64,000 nucleotides of DNA, from the NCBI GenBank assembly GCA_963840235.1, contig CAWIYC010000006.1:1-64000 (forward strand), read 5' to 3'. The stretch is from JBBRHQ01 sp963840235 (GTDB lineage: Bacteria > Actinomycetota > Thermoleophilia > Solirubrobacterales > 70-9). Under the pieces are notes generated by a model, which did no database searches, had not been told where the DNA came from, and saw nothing but the letters and a program-made list of their open reading frames with translations. Each line of letters begins with the position of its first letter. Within the stretch, counting starts at the first letter, position 1. The translations under genes and the position numbers were made by a program. Positions 33,413 to 42,420 of this stretch are shown here, piece after piece.

Positions 33413-34438
33413 ATGCGCATCGGAGTACTGACAGGCGGGGGCGACTGCCCCGGGCTCAACGCCGTGATCCGGGCCATCGTCCGCAAGGGCGTCGGCGAGC
33501 ACGGTCACGAGTTCGTCGGCTACCGCGACGGCTGGCGGGGCCCGCTGGAGGGCGACGGCCGCCCACTCGGGATCAACGAGGTACGCGGGATCCTGCCGCG
33601 CGGGGGGACGATCCTGGGTTCCTCGCGGACGAACCCGACCGGCGAGCCCGATGGGATCGAGCGCCTGCGGGCAAATCTCTCGGAGGACGGGGTCGACGGC
33701 CTGATAGTGATCGGCGGCGAGGACACGCTGGGGGTCGCCCGCAAGCTCGGCGAAGCTGGGATCAACGTCGTCGGGGTCCCGAAGACGATCGACAACGACC
33801 TCGGGGCGACCGACTACACCTTCGGCTTCGATACCGCCGTCAACATCGCGATGGAGGCGATCGACCGGCTTCACACCACCGCCGAGAGCCATCACCGGGT
33901 GCTGATCGTCGAGGTCATGGGCCGGCACGCGGGTTGGATCGCCTTTCACGCCGGCCTCGCCGGTGGCGCCAACGTGATCCTCATCCCCGAGCAGAAGTTC
34001 GACATCGAGCGGGTCTGCAACTACATCGAGCTTCGCTTCAAGAGCCAATACGCGCCGATCATCGTCGTCTCCGAGGGGGCGGAGCCGGTCGGCGGCATCC
34101 CCGACGCGGAAGGGGCCCCGGCCGACGCCTTCGGCCACGTGCGACTGGGGGGTATCGCGCACTGGCTCGAGGGGGAGATAGCCCGCCGCACCGGGGAGGA
34201 CGCGAGGGCGACGGTGCTCGGCCACGTCCAGCGCGGTGGCACCCCGACCGCTTTCGATCGCGTCCTGGCCACCCGCTTCGGCCTGTACGCGATCGACGCG
34301 GCCCACGAGGGAGAGTGGGGGAAGATGACCGCCCTGCGCGGCACCGAGATCGGGTTGGCGGACCTCTCGGAAGCGACCGCGGAGCTGAAACTGGTTCCGG
34401 AATCGCTCTACCGGGAGGCGGAGGTGTTCTTCGGCTGA
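33413..34438 (+). CDS. 6-phosphofructokinase, pyrophosphate-type signature
   Basis: A glycolytic PFK of 341 residues, starting ATG 33413. 'GVLTGGGDCPGLNAVIRAI' binds the phosphoryl donor. The donor-specificity positions in E. coli numbering are Asp104 in 'IGGEDTLGVAR' and Lys124 in 'GVPKTIDNDLGATD'; this Asp/Lys pair is the known mark of PPi-dependent enzymes, whereas ATP enzymes have Gly at 104. 'MGRHAGWIAFHAGLAGG' and 'GHVQRGGTPTAFDRVLATRF' complete the active site. The stop overlaps the next gene's likely CTG start. Confidence 0.9.
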   Translation: MRIGVLTGGGDCPGLNAVIRAIVRKGVGEHGHEFVGYRDGWRGPLEGDGRPLGINEVRGILPRGGTILGSSRTNPTGEPDGIERLRANLSEDGVDGLIVIGGEDTLGVARKLGEAGINVVGVPKTIDNDLGATDYTFGFDTAVNIAMEAIDRLHTTAESHHRVLIVEVMGRHAGWIAFHAGLAGGANVILIPEQKFDIERVCNYIELRFKSQYAPIIVVSEGAEPVGGIPDAEGAPADAFGHVRLGGIAHWLEGEIARRTGEDARATVLGHVQRGGTPTAFDRVLATRFGLYAIDAAHEGEWGKMTALRGTEIGLADLSEATAELKLVPESLYREAEVFFG

Positions 34439-35367
34439 GCCGCTCCGGCGCCCTCATCGGGGTCCTCGGCGCCGCCCTTCTCACCCTCGCCGGCGGCTGT
34501 GGCGATGGTTCAGGCGACGGCCGGGCAACGCTGACGGTCTATGTCAGCGTGCCGCTGCACGGCGAGCGCGCCGCCGAGGGCCGCGCCGTCGTCGATGGCG
34601 CCCGGCTGGCGCTTGCCGGCGCCGGGGGCAGGGCCGGGAGCTTCAGGGTGAGGGCGAGATACCTCGACGACACCGGCGGCCACTCGCGGTGGGACCCGGT
34701 TGCGAGCGCAGCCAACGCCCGCCGCGCCGCTGAGGACTCGACCGCGATTGGATTCCTCGGCGATCTCGATTCGGGAGCGACCCGGGCCTCGCTCCCGATC
34801 ACCAACCAGGCCGAGATTCCGCAGATCTCGCCCGGCGCCACCGCGCTCGACCTGACCGGTGAGAGGTTCCGACCGAGCGGCGATCAGACATTTGCCCGTG
34901 TCGTCCCTGACGTCTCCGTGCTCGGGCGGGCGGCGGTGCTGCTGGCGAGCAGGCTCGGCGTAGCGCCGGGGAGCGTTGGCACCGGCGCCCCGGGGCCGGC
35001 GGCGCTGCGAGGATGCAGGGTGGGCAGCGCTCGCCGCTACCTGATCTCTCCCTACCGCGAGCCCTCTCGGCTTGGTCCCCGCGGCAGGGCCTTCAATCGC
35101 GCCTATCACCGGCGCTTCGGCCAGTCCCAGCCGGCTTCCGCCTACGGCTTCGAGGCGATGTCGCTGCTGCTCAGCGCGATCCGGCGAGCCGGCGGCGACC
35201 GCCGCTCCGTCCGGAATGAGGTGCTCTCCACCCGCGACCGCCGCTCCGTCCTCGGCGAGTACTCGATCAGGTCCTCCGGCGATACCACCCTGGACCTCGT
35301 CACCGCGTACTCGATACGGGGCTGCCGCCTGGCCCTCGCCGCGGAGCTGAGTGCGGGCCCGCCCTGA
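34435..35367 (+). CDS. Periplasmic-binding-type lipoprotein (branched-chain amino acid ABC-like), likely CTG start
   Basis: A 310-residue protein starting best at CTG 34435, which overlaps the PFK stop as CTGA; no ATG, GTG or TTG in this frame gives a signal peptide, and GGAGG lies about 10 bases upstream. Residues 2-21 are Ser-Arg-Ser then 'GALIGVLGAALLTLAGGC', a lipoprotein signal with Cys at the cleavage site. The rest resembles periplasmic binding protein type I (LivK-like): 'VPLHGERAAEGRAVVDGARL', 'FLGDLDSGATRASLPITNQA', 'QISPGATALDLTG' and 'ASAYGFEAMSLLLSAIRRAG'. A shortened central part suggests a small or degenerate family member. No ABC genes are adjacent. Confidence 0.65.
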   Translation: MSRSGALIGVLGAALLTLAGGCGDGSGDGRATLTVYVSVPLHGERAAEGRAVVDGARLALAGAGGRAGSFRVRARYLDDTGGHSRWDPVASAANARRAAEDSTAIGFLGDLDSGATRASLPITNQAEIPQISPGATALDLTGERFRPSGDQTFARVVPDVSVLGRAAVLLASRLGVAPGSVGTGAPGPAALRGCRVGSARRYLISPYREPSRLGPRGRAFNRAYHRRFGQSQPASAYGFEAMSLLLSAIRRAGGDRRSVRNEVLSTRDRRSVLGEYSIRSSGDTTLDLVTAYSIRGCRLALAAELSAGPP

Positions 35368-35415
35368 GCGCCGGGCAGTCGGGCAGGTCCCGATGGAAGC
35401 GGGGGCAGGGGTGGC

Positions 35416-36324
35416 TCAGCCGAGCAGGTCGCGCAGCGCCGGCTCGAGCTCGGGCTGCTCGAACTCGTAGCCGAGATCGAGGGTGCGGCGCGGCATCACC
35501 CGCTGCCCGCCCCTGACGGTCTCGGCGAACTCCCGCCCGTACCTGAGGTTGAGAGCGAAGCCGGGCACGGGTACCGCCGCCGGGCGCCCCAGGACCCGGC
35601 CCAGCGTCTTCGATAGCTCGCGGTTGGTCACCGGATTGGGCGCGGTGGCGTTGATGACCCCGCTGACGCCCTCGTTCCCGAGCGCCCAGAGCAGGATCCC
35701 GATCTCGTCGTCGATGTGGATCCATGACATGTACTGGCCGCCGCCCGCCACCGGGCCGCCGACGCCGAGCTTGAAAGGCGTCAGCAGCTGCTTCAGCAGA
35801 CCGCTGGAGGGATCGAGGACGAGACCGGTGCGGACGATCACCAGGCGGACGCCGGTTCCGCCGATCTCGTCGGCAGCGCGTTCCCACTCGGTCACCACCT
35901 CGGCGCCGAAGTCGTCTCCGGCGGCAGTGGACTCGTCGACGAGGCTCTCGCCCCGGTCGCCGTAGAACCCGATCGCCGACTGGCTCACCAATACCTTGGG
36001 CTTGTGCTCCAGGGCCGTGATCGCCTGCACGAGGTTGCGGGTCCCGGTGCGGCGGCTCTCCATGATCGCCGTCTTCGCCTCCTCGGTCCAGCGCTGGTCG
36101 ATCGGCTCCCCGACCAGGTTGATGACCCCGTCGAGGTCATCGAAGGCTTCGGCCGGGGGCCGCTCCATCCGCGGCTGCCAGCCGAACCAGTGAACCGTCG
36201 GGTTGCTCTTGCGGGCACGCTCGGGGTCCCGTGTCAGTCCGACGACCTCGTCGCCGCGCGCCAGCAGCGCGTCGCAGACGGTGGAGCCGATGGCGCCGCT
36301 CGCTCCGCTGACGAGCACCCTCAA
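35416..36324 (-). CDS. TIGR01777-family NAD(P)-binding epimerase-like protein
   Basis: A 302-residue SDR protein related to YfcH/SulA-like epimerases. From ATG 36324: 'VLVSGASGAIGSTVCDALLA' (nucleotide-binding Gly motif), 'DDLDGVINLVGEPIDQRWTE', 'LVSQSAIGFYGDRGESLVDE', 'YMSWIHIDDEIGILLWALGN' and a C-terminal domain of the DUF1731 type ('MPRRTLDLGYEFEQPELEPA'). Substrate unknown. The start overlaps the end of the malic enzyme gene by 4 bases, so the two are co-transcribed. Confidence 0.85.
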   Translation of the reverse strand: MRVLVSGASGAIGSTVCDALLARGDEVVGLTRDPERARKSNPTVHWFGWQPRMERPPAEAFDDLDGVINLVGEPIDQRWTEEAKTAIMESRRTGTRNLVQAITALEHKPKVLVSQSAIGFYGDRGESLVDESTAAGDDFGAEVVTEWERAADEIGGTGVRLVIVRTGLVLDPSSGLLKQLLTPFKLGVGGPVAGGGQYMSWIHIDDEIGILLWALGNEGVSGVINATAPNPVTNRELSKTLGRVLGRPAAVPVPGFALNLRYGREFAETVRGGQRVMPRRTLDLGYEFEQPELEPALRDLLG

Positions 36325-37775
36325 GACGGCACCGCCCTGAAGGTCCCCGTCTCGTCGCTGAAGCGGGCGATACCTGCGCTCTTGGCCTCCTCGACGACCG
36401 CCGCTGCGACGGCGGGGGCGACGTCGCGGTTGAAGACCGAGGGGATGATGTAGTCCTCGGAGAGGTCGTCGTCGGTCACGGTCTCGGCGATCCCCTTGGC
36501 CGCCGCGAGTTTCATCTCCTCGGTGATCCGGGGGGCGCCGGCGTCAAGAGCCCCGCGGAAGATCCCCGGGAAGCAGAGGACGTTGTTGATCTGGTTGGGG
36601 TAGTCGGAGCGGCCGGTGGCCATGATCCGGACGTATGGGGCCGCGTCCTCGGGCATCACCTCGGGATTCGGGTTGGCCATGGCGAAGACGATCGCGTCGT
36701 CGTTCATCTTTCCCAGCGACTCGGGGGCGATGATCCCCGGCCCCGAGAGGCCGACGAACAGGTCCATCCCCTCGAGCACCTCGTCCGGCTCCCCAAGGAC
36801 GTGATCGGGGTTCGAGTTCTCGGCGTACCAGTGCTTGATCGCCGACATCTCGCCCGACTCGTAATCCGGGCGGGTGGTCGACAGCGCTCCCTGGCGGTCG
36901 CAGCCGACGATGTGGGTGACACCGGATGCGAGCATCATCTTCGTCACCGCGACGCCGGCGGCGCCGAGACCGACGATCAACACCCGCAGATCCGTGATCG
37001 ACTTGCCGACGATCTTCAGCGCGTTGAAGAGCGCCGCCGTCGTCACCACCGCGGTTCCGTGCTGGTCGTCGTGGAATACCGGGATGTCGAGGGACTCCTT
37101 CAGCCGTTCCTCGATCTCGAAGCAGCGGGGGGCCGAGATGTCCTCGAGGTTGATACCTCCGAACGTGGGCGAGATCAACTCGACCACGCGGACGATCTCG
37201 TCGGCGTCCTGGGTCGAGACGCAGATCGGGAAGGCGTCGACGTCGGCGAACTCCTTGAACAGCATCGCCTTGCCCTCCATCACCGGCATCGCCGCCTCGG
37301 GGCCGATGTTGCCCAGCCCGAGCACGGCGCTGCCGTCGGAGACGACCGCGACTGTGTTCTTCTTGATCGTGTACTCGAACGCCTTGGAGCGGTCGGCGTG
37401 GATGTCCTGGCAGACCCGCGCCACCCCGGGCGTGTAGGCCATCGAGAGGTCGTCGCGGGTCTTCAGCGGGTACTTGTTGCGCTGCTCGATCTTGCCGCCG
37501 CGATGCATCTGCATCGTCCGGTCGGTGTAGTCGAGCACCTTGGCGCCCCTGGTCGAGCCGATCGAGCGCAGAATCTGCTCCCAGTGCTCCTGGTCGCGGG
37601 CGTCGATCGTGAACTCCCGCACCCTCTTGCCCTCGCTGCCGGCGCCGGGCACGAGATCGACCCCCTGAAGCTGCCCTCCGGCCTCGGCGATCGCCGCCGT
37701 CAGCTTCCCCAACGGCTCCTGGCGCGCGTCGAGCTCGACGCGGATCGTGACGCTGTACTGGGCGCTGACGGGCAT
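36321..37775 (-). CDS. NAD-dependent malic enzyme with N-terminal ACT domain
   Basis: Oxidatively decarboxylates malate to pyruvate. 484 residues from ATG 37775. Residues 5-85 resemble an ACT regulatory domain ('YSVTIRVELDARQEPLGKLT'), probably sensing an amino acid. The catalytic part has 'KYPLKTRDDLSMAYTPGVAR', 'VVSDGSAVLGLGNIGPEAAM', 'GGINLEDISAPRCFEIEERL', 'DIPVFHDDQHGTAVVTTAAL' and the NAD fold 'VLIVGLGAAGVAVTKMMLAS'. A longer in-frame start (37892) is unsupported. Normal length for the ACT-malic family. Confidence 0.93.
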   Translation of the reverse strand: MPVSAQYSVTIRVELDARQEPLGKLTAAIAEAGGQLQGVDLVPGAGSEGKRVREFTIDARDQEHWEQILRSIGSTRGAKVLDYTDRTMQMHRGGKIEQRNKYPLKTRDDLSMAYTPGVARVCQDIHADRSKAFEYTIKKNTVAVVSDGSAVLGLGNIGPEAAMPVMEGKAMLFKEFADVDAFPICVSTQDADEIVRVVELISPTFGGINLEDISAPRCFEIEERLKESLDIPVFHDDQHGTAVVTTAALFNALKIVGKSITDLRVLIVGLGAAGVAVTKMMLASGVTHIVGCDRQGALSTTRPDYESGEMSAIKHWYAENSNPDHVLGEPDEVLEGMDLFVGLSGPGIIAPESLGKMNDDAIVFAMANPNPEVMPEDAAPYVRIMATGRSDYPNQINNVLCFPGIFRGALDAGAPRITEEMKLAAAKGIAETVTDDDLSEDYIIPSVFNRDVAPAVAAAVVEEAKSAGIARFSDETGTFRAVPS

Positions 37776-37870
37776 GGCGGCTGATTCTATGCAGGCGCCA
37801 GCCCCTGGCAGTCGCGGGGGCGTCGAGTCCGAAAGGGGCGAACCCATGTTTGAGGCGACTTGTGGTCGGT

Positions 37871-38725
37871 ATGCGCCCAGAAGTCGACTCACCGGATCTG
37901 AAGATCGCTCGTCTCGCCGCTAGGCGGTACGGGATCGTGACGTTCCGGCAGCTTGCCGCAGCCGGGTTGACGAGCAACGGAATCTCCCGGCGGATTCGGG
38001 CTGGCCGCCTTCACCGGCTCCATCGCGGGATCTATGCGATCGGTCATGCCGGTGTCAGCCGCCGGGGCCGCTGGCTCGCGGCGGTGCTCGCTTGCGGCGA
38101 GCGGGCCGCGCTCAGCCACCGCCACGCGGCCGCGCTCTGGGGGCTGCTCCCGGATCCGGCCGGCCCGGTGAGCGTCTCCGTGCCAGGGCAGCAGGGCCGG
38201 ACACGGCAAGCTGGCATCCGGGTTCACCGGCCCAGGAACATGGTGGCCGCCGACCTCACCCGGCGCGACGGCATTCCGGTCACGAGCCCGTCCCGGACCA
38301 TTGACGATCTCCGCCGCGTTCTCGGCGAACCGCAACTGCGCCGCGCGATTCGACAGGCCGAAGTTCTCGGGCTGGCACTCGGGCCTGGCGACGGCTCCGA
38401 GGGCACCCGCAGCGAGCTCGAGCGGCTCTTCCTACGGCTTTGCCGCCGCCATCGAATTCCCCAGCCGGAGGTCAACGCGCGCGTCGGCCCCTACCTCGTC
38501 GACTTCCTCTGGCGTGACCGAGGACTGGTGGTCGAGGCCGACGGCTACCGCTACCACCGCGGCCGCCAGGCATTCGAGGATGACCGCGCCCGGGACCTGG
38601 CACTGCGCCTGCGGGGCCTCGATGTGATGCGCTTCAGCCACCGCCAGGTTGTCGAGAGCCCCGCAGCGGTGATTGGCCTGCTCTCCGTCGCCCTCGGGGC
38701 CGGCGAAACGGACCGGCTCGGGTGA
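37871..38725 (+). CDS. AbiEi-like HTH domain fused to DUF559 (endonuclease-like) domain
   Basis: A 284-residue protein, ATG 37871. The N-terminal part (10-90) is an AbiEi antitoxin-type winged HTH: 'ARRYGIVTFRQLAAAGLTSN', 'RRIRAGRLHRLHRGIYAIGH', 'LACGERAALSHRHAAALWGL'. The C-terminal 110 residues match DUF559, related to Vsr-type endonucleases: 'PYLVDFLWRDRGLVVEADGY' with an Asp/Glu-rich putative catalytic core and 'RAFEDDRARD'-like 'FEDDRARDLALRLRGLDVMR'. Such proteins are common in actinobacteria, often several per genome; role unknown. No AbiEii toxin is adjacent. Confidence 0.75.
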   Translation: MRPEVDSPDLKIARLAARRYGIVTFRQLAAAGLTSNGISRRIRAGRLHRLHRGIYAIGHAGVSRRGRWLAAVLACGERAALSHRHAAALWGLLPDPAGPVSVSVPGQQGRTRQAGIRVHRPRNMVAADLTRRDGIPVTSPSRTIDDLRRVLGEPQLRRAIRQAEVLGLALGPGDGSEGTRSELERLFLRLCRRHRIPQPEVNARVGPYLVDFLWRDRGLVVEADGYRYHRGRQAFEDDRARDLALRLRGLDVMRFSHRQVVESPAAVIGLLSVALGAGETDRLG

Positions 38726-38790
38726 CGAACCAGACCGGGGCCGGCGAACCGACCGGCTCCGCTGACGCCTCCACTGACTAGAGTCAGCGC

Positions 38791-41442
38791 GTGGACGCCA
38801 AGGGCGACAAGGGCCGCCACGAGCTCTTCCTGCTCGACGGCAACAGCCTTGCCTACAGGGCCTTCTTCGCCCTGCCGGACTCGATCGCAACTTCCGACGG
38901 GCGACCGACCAACGCGATCTTCGGGCTGGCCTCGATGCTGGTGAAGATCCTCACCGACCATCGTCCGAGTGGGCTCGTGGTTGCCTGGGATGCGGGGATG
39001 TCCGGGCGTGAGGTCACCTACGCGGACTACAAGGCACAGCGCCCGTCCCGGCCCGACCTGCTGCGCGAGCAGTGGCCCCACCTGCTCGAGGTGGTGGAGG
39101 CCTTCGGTTACGCCAACGTCAAGGCCGAGGGCTACGAGGCCGACGACGTGATCGCCACCCTGACCAGGGAGGCGGCCGAGCTCGACATCCCGGTGATGGT
39201 CGTCTCCGGAGACCGCGACGTCTACCAGCTCGTGGACGAGGGGGTGCGGGTGATGACCACTTCGCGCGGGGTCACCGACACCAAGATCTACGACCGCGAG
39301 GCAGTGATCGAGCGCTACGGCGTCCCGCCGGAGCTGGTTCCGGACCTGATCGGGCTCAAGGGGGACACCTCGGACAACATCCCGGGGGTCCCCGGTATCG
39401 GCGACAAGACCGCAGCCCAGCTGCTGCAGCAGTTCGGCTCGCTCGAGGAGGTCTTGGCGAACGCCGATCAGGTCTCGGGGGCGAAGCGGAAGCAGAACCT
39501 GGTCGAGCACGCTGACGACGCCCGCGTTTCGAAGGAGCTGGCGACGATGAAGTTCGAGGTCGAGACCGGGATCGACCTGGGCGAGGTGATGGCGACCGAG
39601 CCGGATCGCAGCTCTCTGCGCGAGTTCGCCCGTGAGTTCGAGCTGCGGGCGATTCTCGAGCGGCTCGAGGAGGGTCTGCCGGACCACCAGGCAGTACCCG
39701 GCCGTCGGGTCGAGCGGGAGATCGAGATCGAGCCGGTCCAAGGCTCCCCCGCTGACCTCGCCTCGGCCGAGGGCCCGGTCGGCCTCTCCATCTCCGGCAG
39801 GCGCTGGGCCGGGGCCGACTCGGAGCGTGTGGTGGCCGGTGAGGCGACCTTGGAGGAGCTGGCCATTGCTTTCGACGGCAAGCCCCTCGCCGCCCACGAT
39901 GCGAAATCGCTCGGAGGGGGCCGACACGGCCTGCTGGCGGCGGCCTCGCGCGAGGGGGCCGAGATCGTGCTGGACCACGACACCATGCTCGGCGCCTATC
40001 TGCTCGAGCCCCAACGGCGAACCTATGAGCTGCGCGAACTGGCGGCGGACGCGGGAATCGGGGTGGCGGAGGAAGAGAGCGGCGGGCAGAAGGCTGAGAG
40101 CGCAGGGGGGGAGCAGCTGGCCCTGGGCGAGGAAGCCGAGGAGGGGCTTGAACCCGCCGAGGAGGCCCGAATCGTCGTCGAGCTGGCGCAGTGGCAGCGC
40201 GGCAGGCTCGAAGAGTGGGGGTTGGAGCAGCTTCTGCGCGAGGTCGAGCTGCCGCTGGTCCACGTGCTGGCGGCGATGGAGCGGGAGGGACTGAAGCTGG
40301 ACGTCGAGCGCCTGGCCGGGATCGGATCGGGTATCAACGAGCAGATCGAGCAGCTCGAGTCCGAGATCTTCGAGCTCGCCGGGCACGAGTTCACGATCGG
40401 CTCCCCGCAGCAGGTCGGAGCGGTCCTGTTCGAGGAGCTCAGCCTCACCCGCAAGCGCCGCGGCAAGACCGGGTACTCGACCGACGCCCGGGTCCTGGCG
40501 CAGATCCGCGACGAGCACCCGATCGTCGAGAAGATCGAGAGCTGGCGGGAGCTGACGAAGCTGCGGAGCACCTACCTCGACACGCTCCCCGAACTCGTCG
40601 ACCCCGACAGCGGCCGGATTCACACCACCTTCAACCAGGCGTCGACGTCCACCGGCCGCCTCTCGAGCACCAACCCGAACCTGCAGAACATCCCGATCCG
40701 GACCGAGATCGGCCGCCCTGTCCGGGGCTGCTTCGTCGCCGAGCGCGGCGACCGGCTGCTCTCGGCCGACTACAGCCAGGTCGAGCTGCGGGTCCTGGCC
40801 CACGTCGCCGAAGAGGAGGTGCTGAAGGAGATCTTTCGCGCCGGAGACGACGTCCACGCCGCCACCGCGGCCGAGGTCTTCAACATCCCGCGGGAGGAGG
40901 TGGACATCGGTCAGCGCTCGAAGGCGAAGATGGTCAATTTCGGGATCGTCTATGGACTCACCGGGTTCGGGCTCGCCGACCGCCTGAACATCTCGCGCGG
41001 CGAGGGAGAGGAGTTCGTCGCCCGCTACCTCGAGCGTTTCCCCGCCGTCTCCGCCTTCCGCGAGGAGACGATCGAGCGCGCCCAGACGGACGGTTACGTG
41101 ACCACCCTGATGGGCCGGCGCCGGCAGATTCCCGAGCTGCGCTCCGGCAACCCGAACACCCGCCGGCTGGGAGAACGGCTCGCGGTCAACACCGTGATCC
41201 AGGGCACGGCGGCCGACATCATCAAGGTGGCGATGGTCCGCTGCCACACGGCCCTGCGGGACTCCGGTGCCAAGACGCGTCTCGTCCTCCAGATCCACGA
41301 CGAGCTGCTGTTCGAGGGCCCGCGGGGGGAGATGGAGGCGGCGACCGAGACCGTCAGCCGCGAGATGTGCGCGGCACAGGAGCTCGACCCGCCGCTGGAA
41401 GTCGAGGTGGGGGTCGGCGAGGACTGGCTGGCCGTGAAATGA
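38791..41442 (+). CDS. polA: DNA polymerase I
   Basis: Repair and Okazaki-fragment polymerase, 883 residues from GTG 38791. 5'-3' exonuclease/flap domain 1-290 ('LLDGNSLAYRAFFALPDSIA', 'EADDVIATLTREAAEL', 'DLIGLKGDTSDNIPGVPGIG'). The middle 3'-5' exonuclease domain is degenerate: the usual first Asp-x-Glu is missing, so no proofreading is expected, as in Taq. The polymerase domain is complete: 'QASTSTGRLSSTNPNLQNIP', 'SADYSQVELRVLAHVA', 'AKMVNFGIVYGLTGFGLADR' and 'LQIHDELLFE'. A 13-bp terminator begins at its stop. Confidence 0.97.
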   Translation: MDAKGDKGRHELFLLDGNSLAYRAFFALPDSIATSDGRPTNAIFGLASMLVKILTDHRPSGLVVAWDAGMSGREVTYADYKAQRPSRPDLLREQWPHLLEVVEAFGYANVKAEGYEADDVIATLTREAAELDIPVMVVSGDRDVYQLVDEGVRVMTTSRGVTDTKIYDREAVIERYGVPPELVPDLIGLKGDTSDNIPGVPGIGDKTAAQLLQQFGSLEEVLANADQVSGAKRKQNLVEHADDARVSKELATMKFEVETGIDLGEVMATEPDRSSLREFAREFELRAILERLEEGLPDHQAVPGRRVEREIEIEPVQGSPADLASAEGPVGLSISGRRWAGADSERVVAGEATLEELAIAFDGKPLAAHDAKSLGGGRHGLLAAASREGAEIVLDHDTMLGAYLLEPQRRTYELRELAADAGIGVAEEESGGQKAESAGGEQLALGEEAEEGLEPAEEARIVVELAQWQRGRLEEWGLEQLLREVELPLVHVLAAMEREGLKLDVERLAGIGSGINEQIEQLESEIFELAGHEFTIGSPQQVGAVLFEELSLTRKRRGKTGYSTDARVLAQIRDEHPIVEKIESWRELTKLRSTYLDTLPELVDPDSGRIHTTFNQASTSTGRLSSTNPNLQNIPIRTEIGRPVRGCFVAERGDRLLSADYSQVELRVLAHVAEEEVLKEIFRAGDDVHAATAAEVFNIPREEVDIGQRSKAKMVNFGIVYGLTGFGLADRLNISRGEGEEFVARYLERFPAVSAFREETIERAQTDGYVTTLMGRRRQIPELRSGNPNTRRLGERLAVNTVIQGTAADIIKVAMVRCHTALRDSGAKTRLVLQIHDELLFEGPRGEMEAATETVSREMCAAQELDPPLEVEVGVGEDWLAVK

Positions 41443-41470
41443 AGAGGCGCCCCGGAAGGGGCGCCTCTTC
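41441..41470 (+). terminator. Terminator hairpin after polA
   Basis: A perfect 13-bp stem (GAAGAGGCGCCCC at 41441-41453 with GGGGCGCCTCTTC at 41458-41470) with a GGAA tetraloop. It begins inside the polA stop codon. No T-run follows (TGCTGATCG), which is common in high-GC actinobacteria. It separates polA from the convergent calcium-repeat protein gene, and being symmetric it may also act on that transcript. Confidence 0.85.
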
Positions 41471-41499
41471 TGCTGATCGTTGCTTGCGGTACCGCGCGT

Positions 41500-42264
41500 C
41501 TAGCTCGTGGCGTCGCTGCTCTTGATCAGCTTGATCTCCGTGAAGACGGCGCCGTCGCCGCTGACCCGGATCTCAGCCTCGTTCACGACCGTGTCCTGGA
41601 CCAGATCGTCGACGCTGCAGGCGTTCTCGCAGTCGCCGTGGTCGCCGTGGTCGCCGTGCTCGCCGTCGTCGTCACCGGAGTCGTCGCCCGAGTCATCGTC
41701 ACCCGAGTTGTCTCCGCTGCCGTCGTCATTCGAGCTGAGGCGGTGACGTCCGTTTCGGCTGGTGCCCGTCGGATTCTCGCTGGAATCGTCGCCCTCGTCC
41801 TCGCACTTGATCTCCGTCCGGTCGGTCACCAGGCCCGAGATCGTGCCGCCGGCCGCGAGGTTGATGGTCAGAGTCGTGCCGTCGAACGAGGCGATGGTGC
41901 CTGCGTTCTCGTCCCCGTCCTCGACGCCGTCGTCGTCGCTGTCGTCGTCGGCGGGATCGTCGCCGACCGCGGTCTCCTTGCCGTCAACGATGCCGTCGTT
42001 GTCGCTGTCGGCGTCGCGGGGGCTGGTCCCCTGGCGGAACTCGCCGAGGTTCTTGAGGTGGTCGCTGTCCTGGTCGCGGCGGGTCTGCTTCACGTTCAGG
42101 GAGAGATGGTGTCGCTTCTCCCACCGGTCGGGGATGCGGTCGTTGTTGCGGTCCTTGGCCGCGGCTAGGCTCGGCAGCGCGAAGATCGCGAGTACGCCGA
42201 GCGCCATCGCGACCGCGAGTCGGATCGTTCGGTAGGGACTGGTTCTGGAGCGGTGGGTTCTCAT
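41500..42264 (-). CDS. Secreted acidic protein with thrombospondin type 3-like calcium repeats
   Basis: A 254-residue exported protein, ATG 42264 preceded by GGAGGA. Signal peptide 12-35 ('TIRLAVAMALGVLAIFALPS', then Ala-Ala-Ala-Lys). Four calcium-binding Asp-rich repeats follow: 'DRNNDRIPDRWE', 'DQDSDHLKNLGEF', 'DADSDNDGIVDGKE' and 'DDDSDDDGVEDGDE'. Next comes a beta-rich domain ('TIASFDGTTLTINLAAGG') and a Ser/Gly/Asp tract with a His-Gly-Asp repeat ('GEHGDHGDHGD'), then a C-terminal domain with two Cys. It is probably a cell-surface or extracellular structural/ligand-binding protein. It lies 156 bases downstream of the tailed sigma factor gene, same strand. Confidence 0.7.
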   Translation of the reverse strand: MRTHRSRTSPYRTIRLAVAMALGVLAIFALPSLAAAKDRNNDRIPDRWEKRHHLSLNVKQTRRDQDSDHLKNLGEFRQGTSPRDADSDNDGIVDGKETAVGDDPADDDSDDDGVEDGDENAGTIASFDGTTLTINLAAGGTISGLVTDRTEIKCEDEGDDSSENPTGTSRNGRHRLSSNDDGSGDNSGDDDSGDDSGDDDGEHGDHGDHGDCENACSVDDLVQDTVVNEAEIRVSGDGAVFTEIKLIKSSDATS

Positions 42265-42420
42265 CTGTCCTCCTTCGGCGCCCTGCCTGCGGAACCTTGA
42301 GCCCGGGAACACCCCCTGGACGGTTCGCTGACGGACGAGTGTGCGTCGTTGTGGTCAGAACCCGGGGCCCCGCTCAGGATCACGCCGAAGGGGCGATCGA
42401 CCCGTACAGACGTCCGCTTC

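Noticed and set aside
38551..41298. 915-codon open frame on the minus strand opposite polA
   Set aside because: It is antisense to a fully conserved polA and is low in protein-like motifs; long antisense frames are expected at this GC content.
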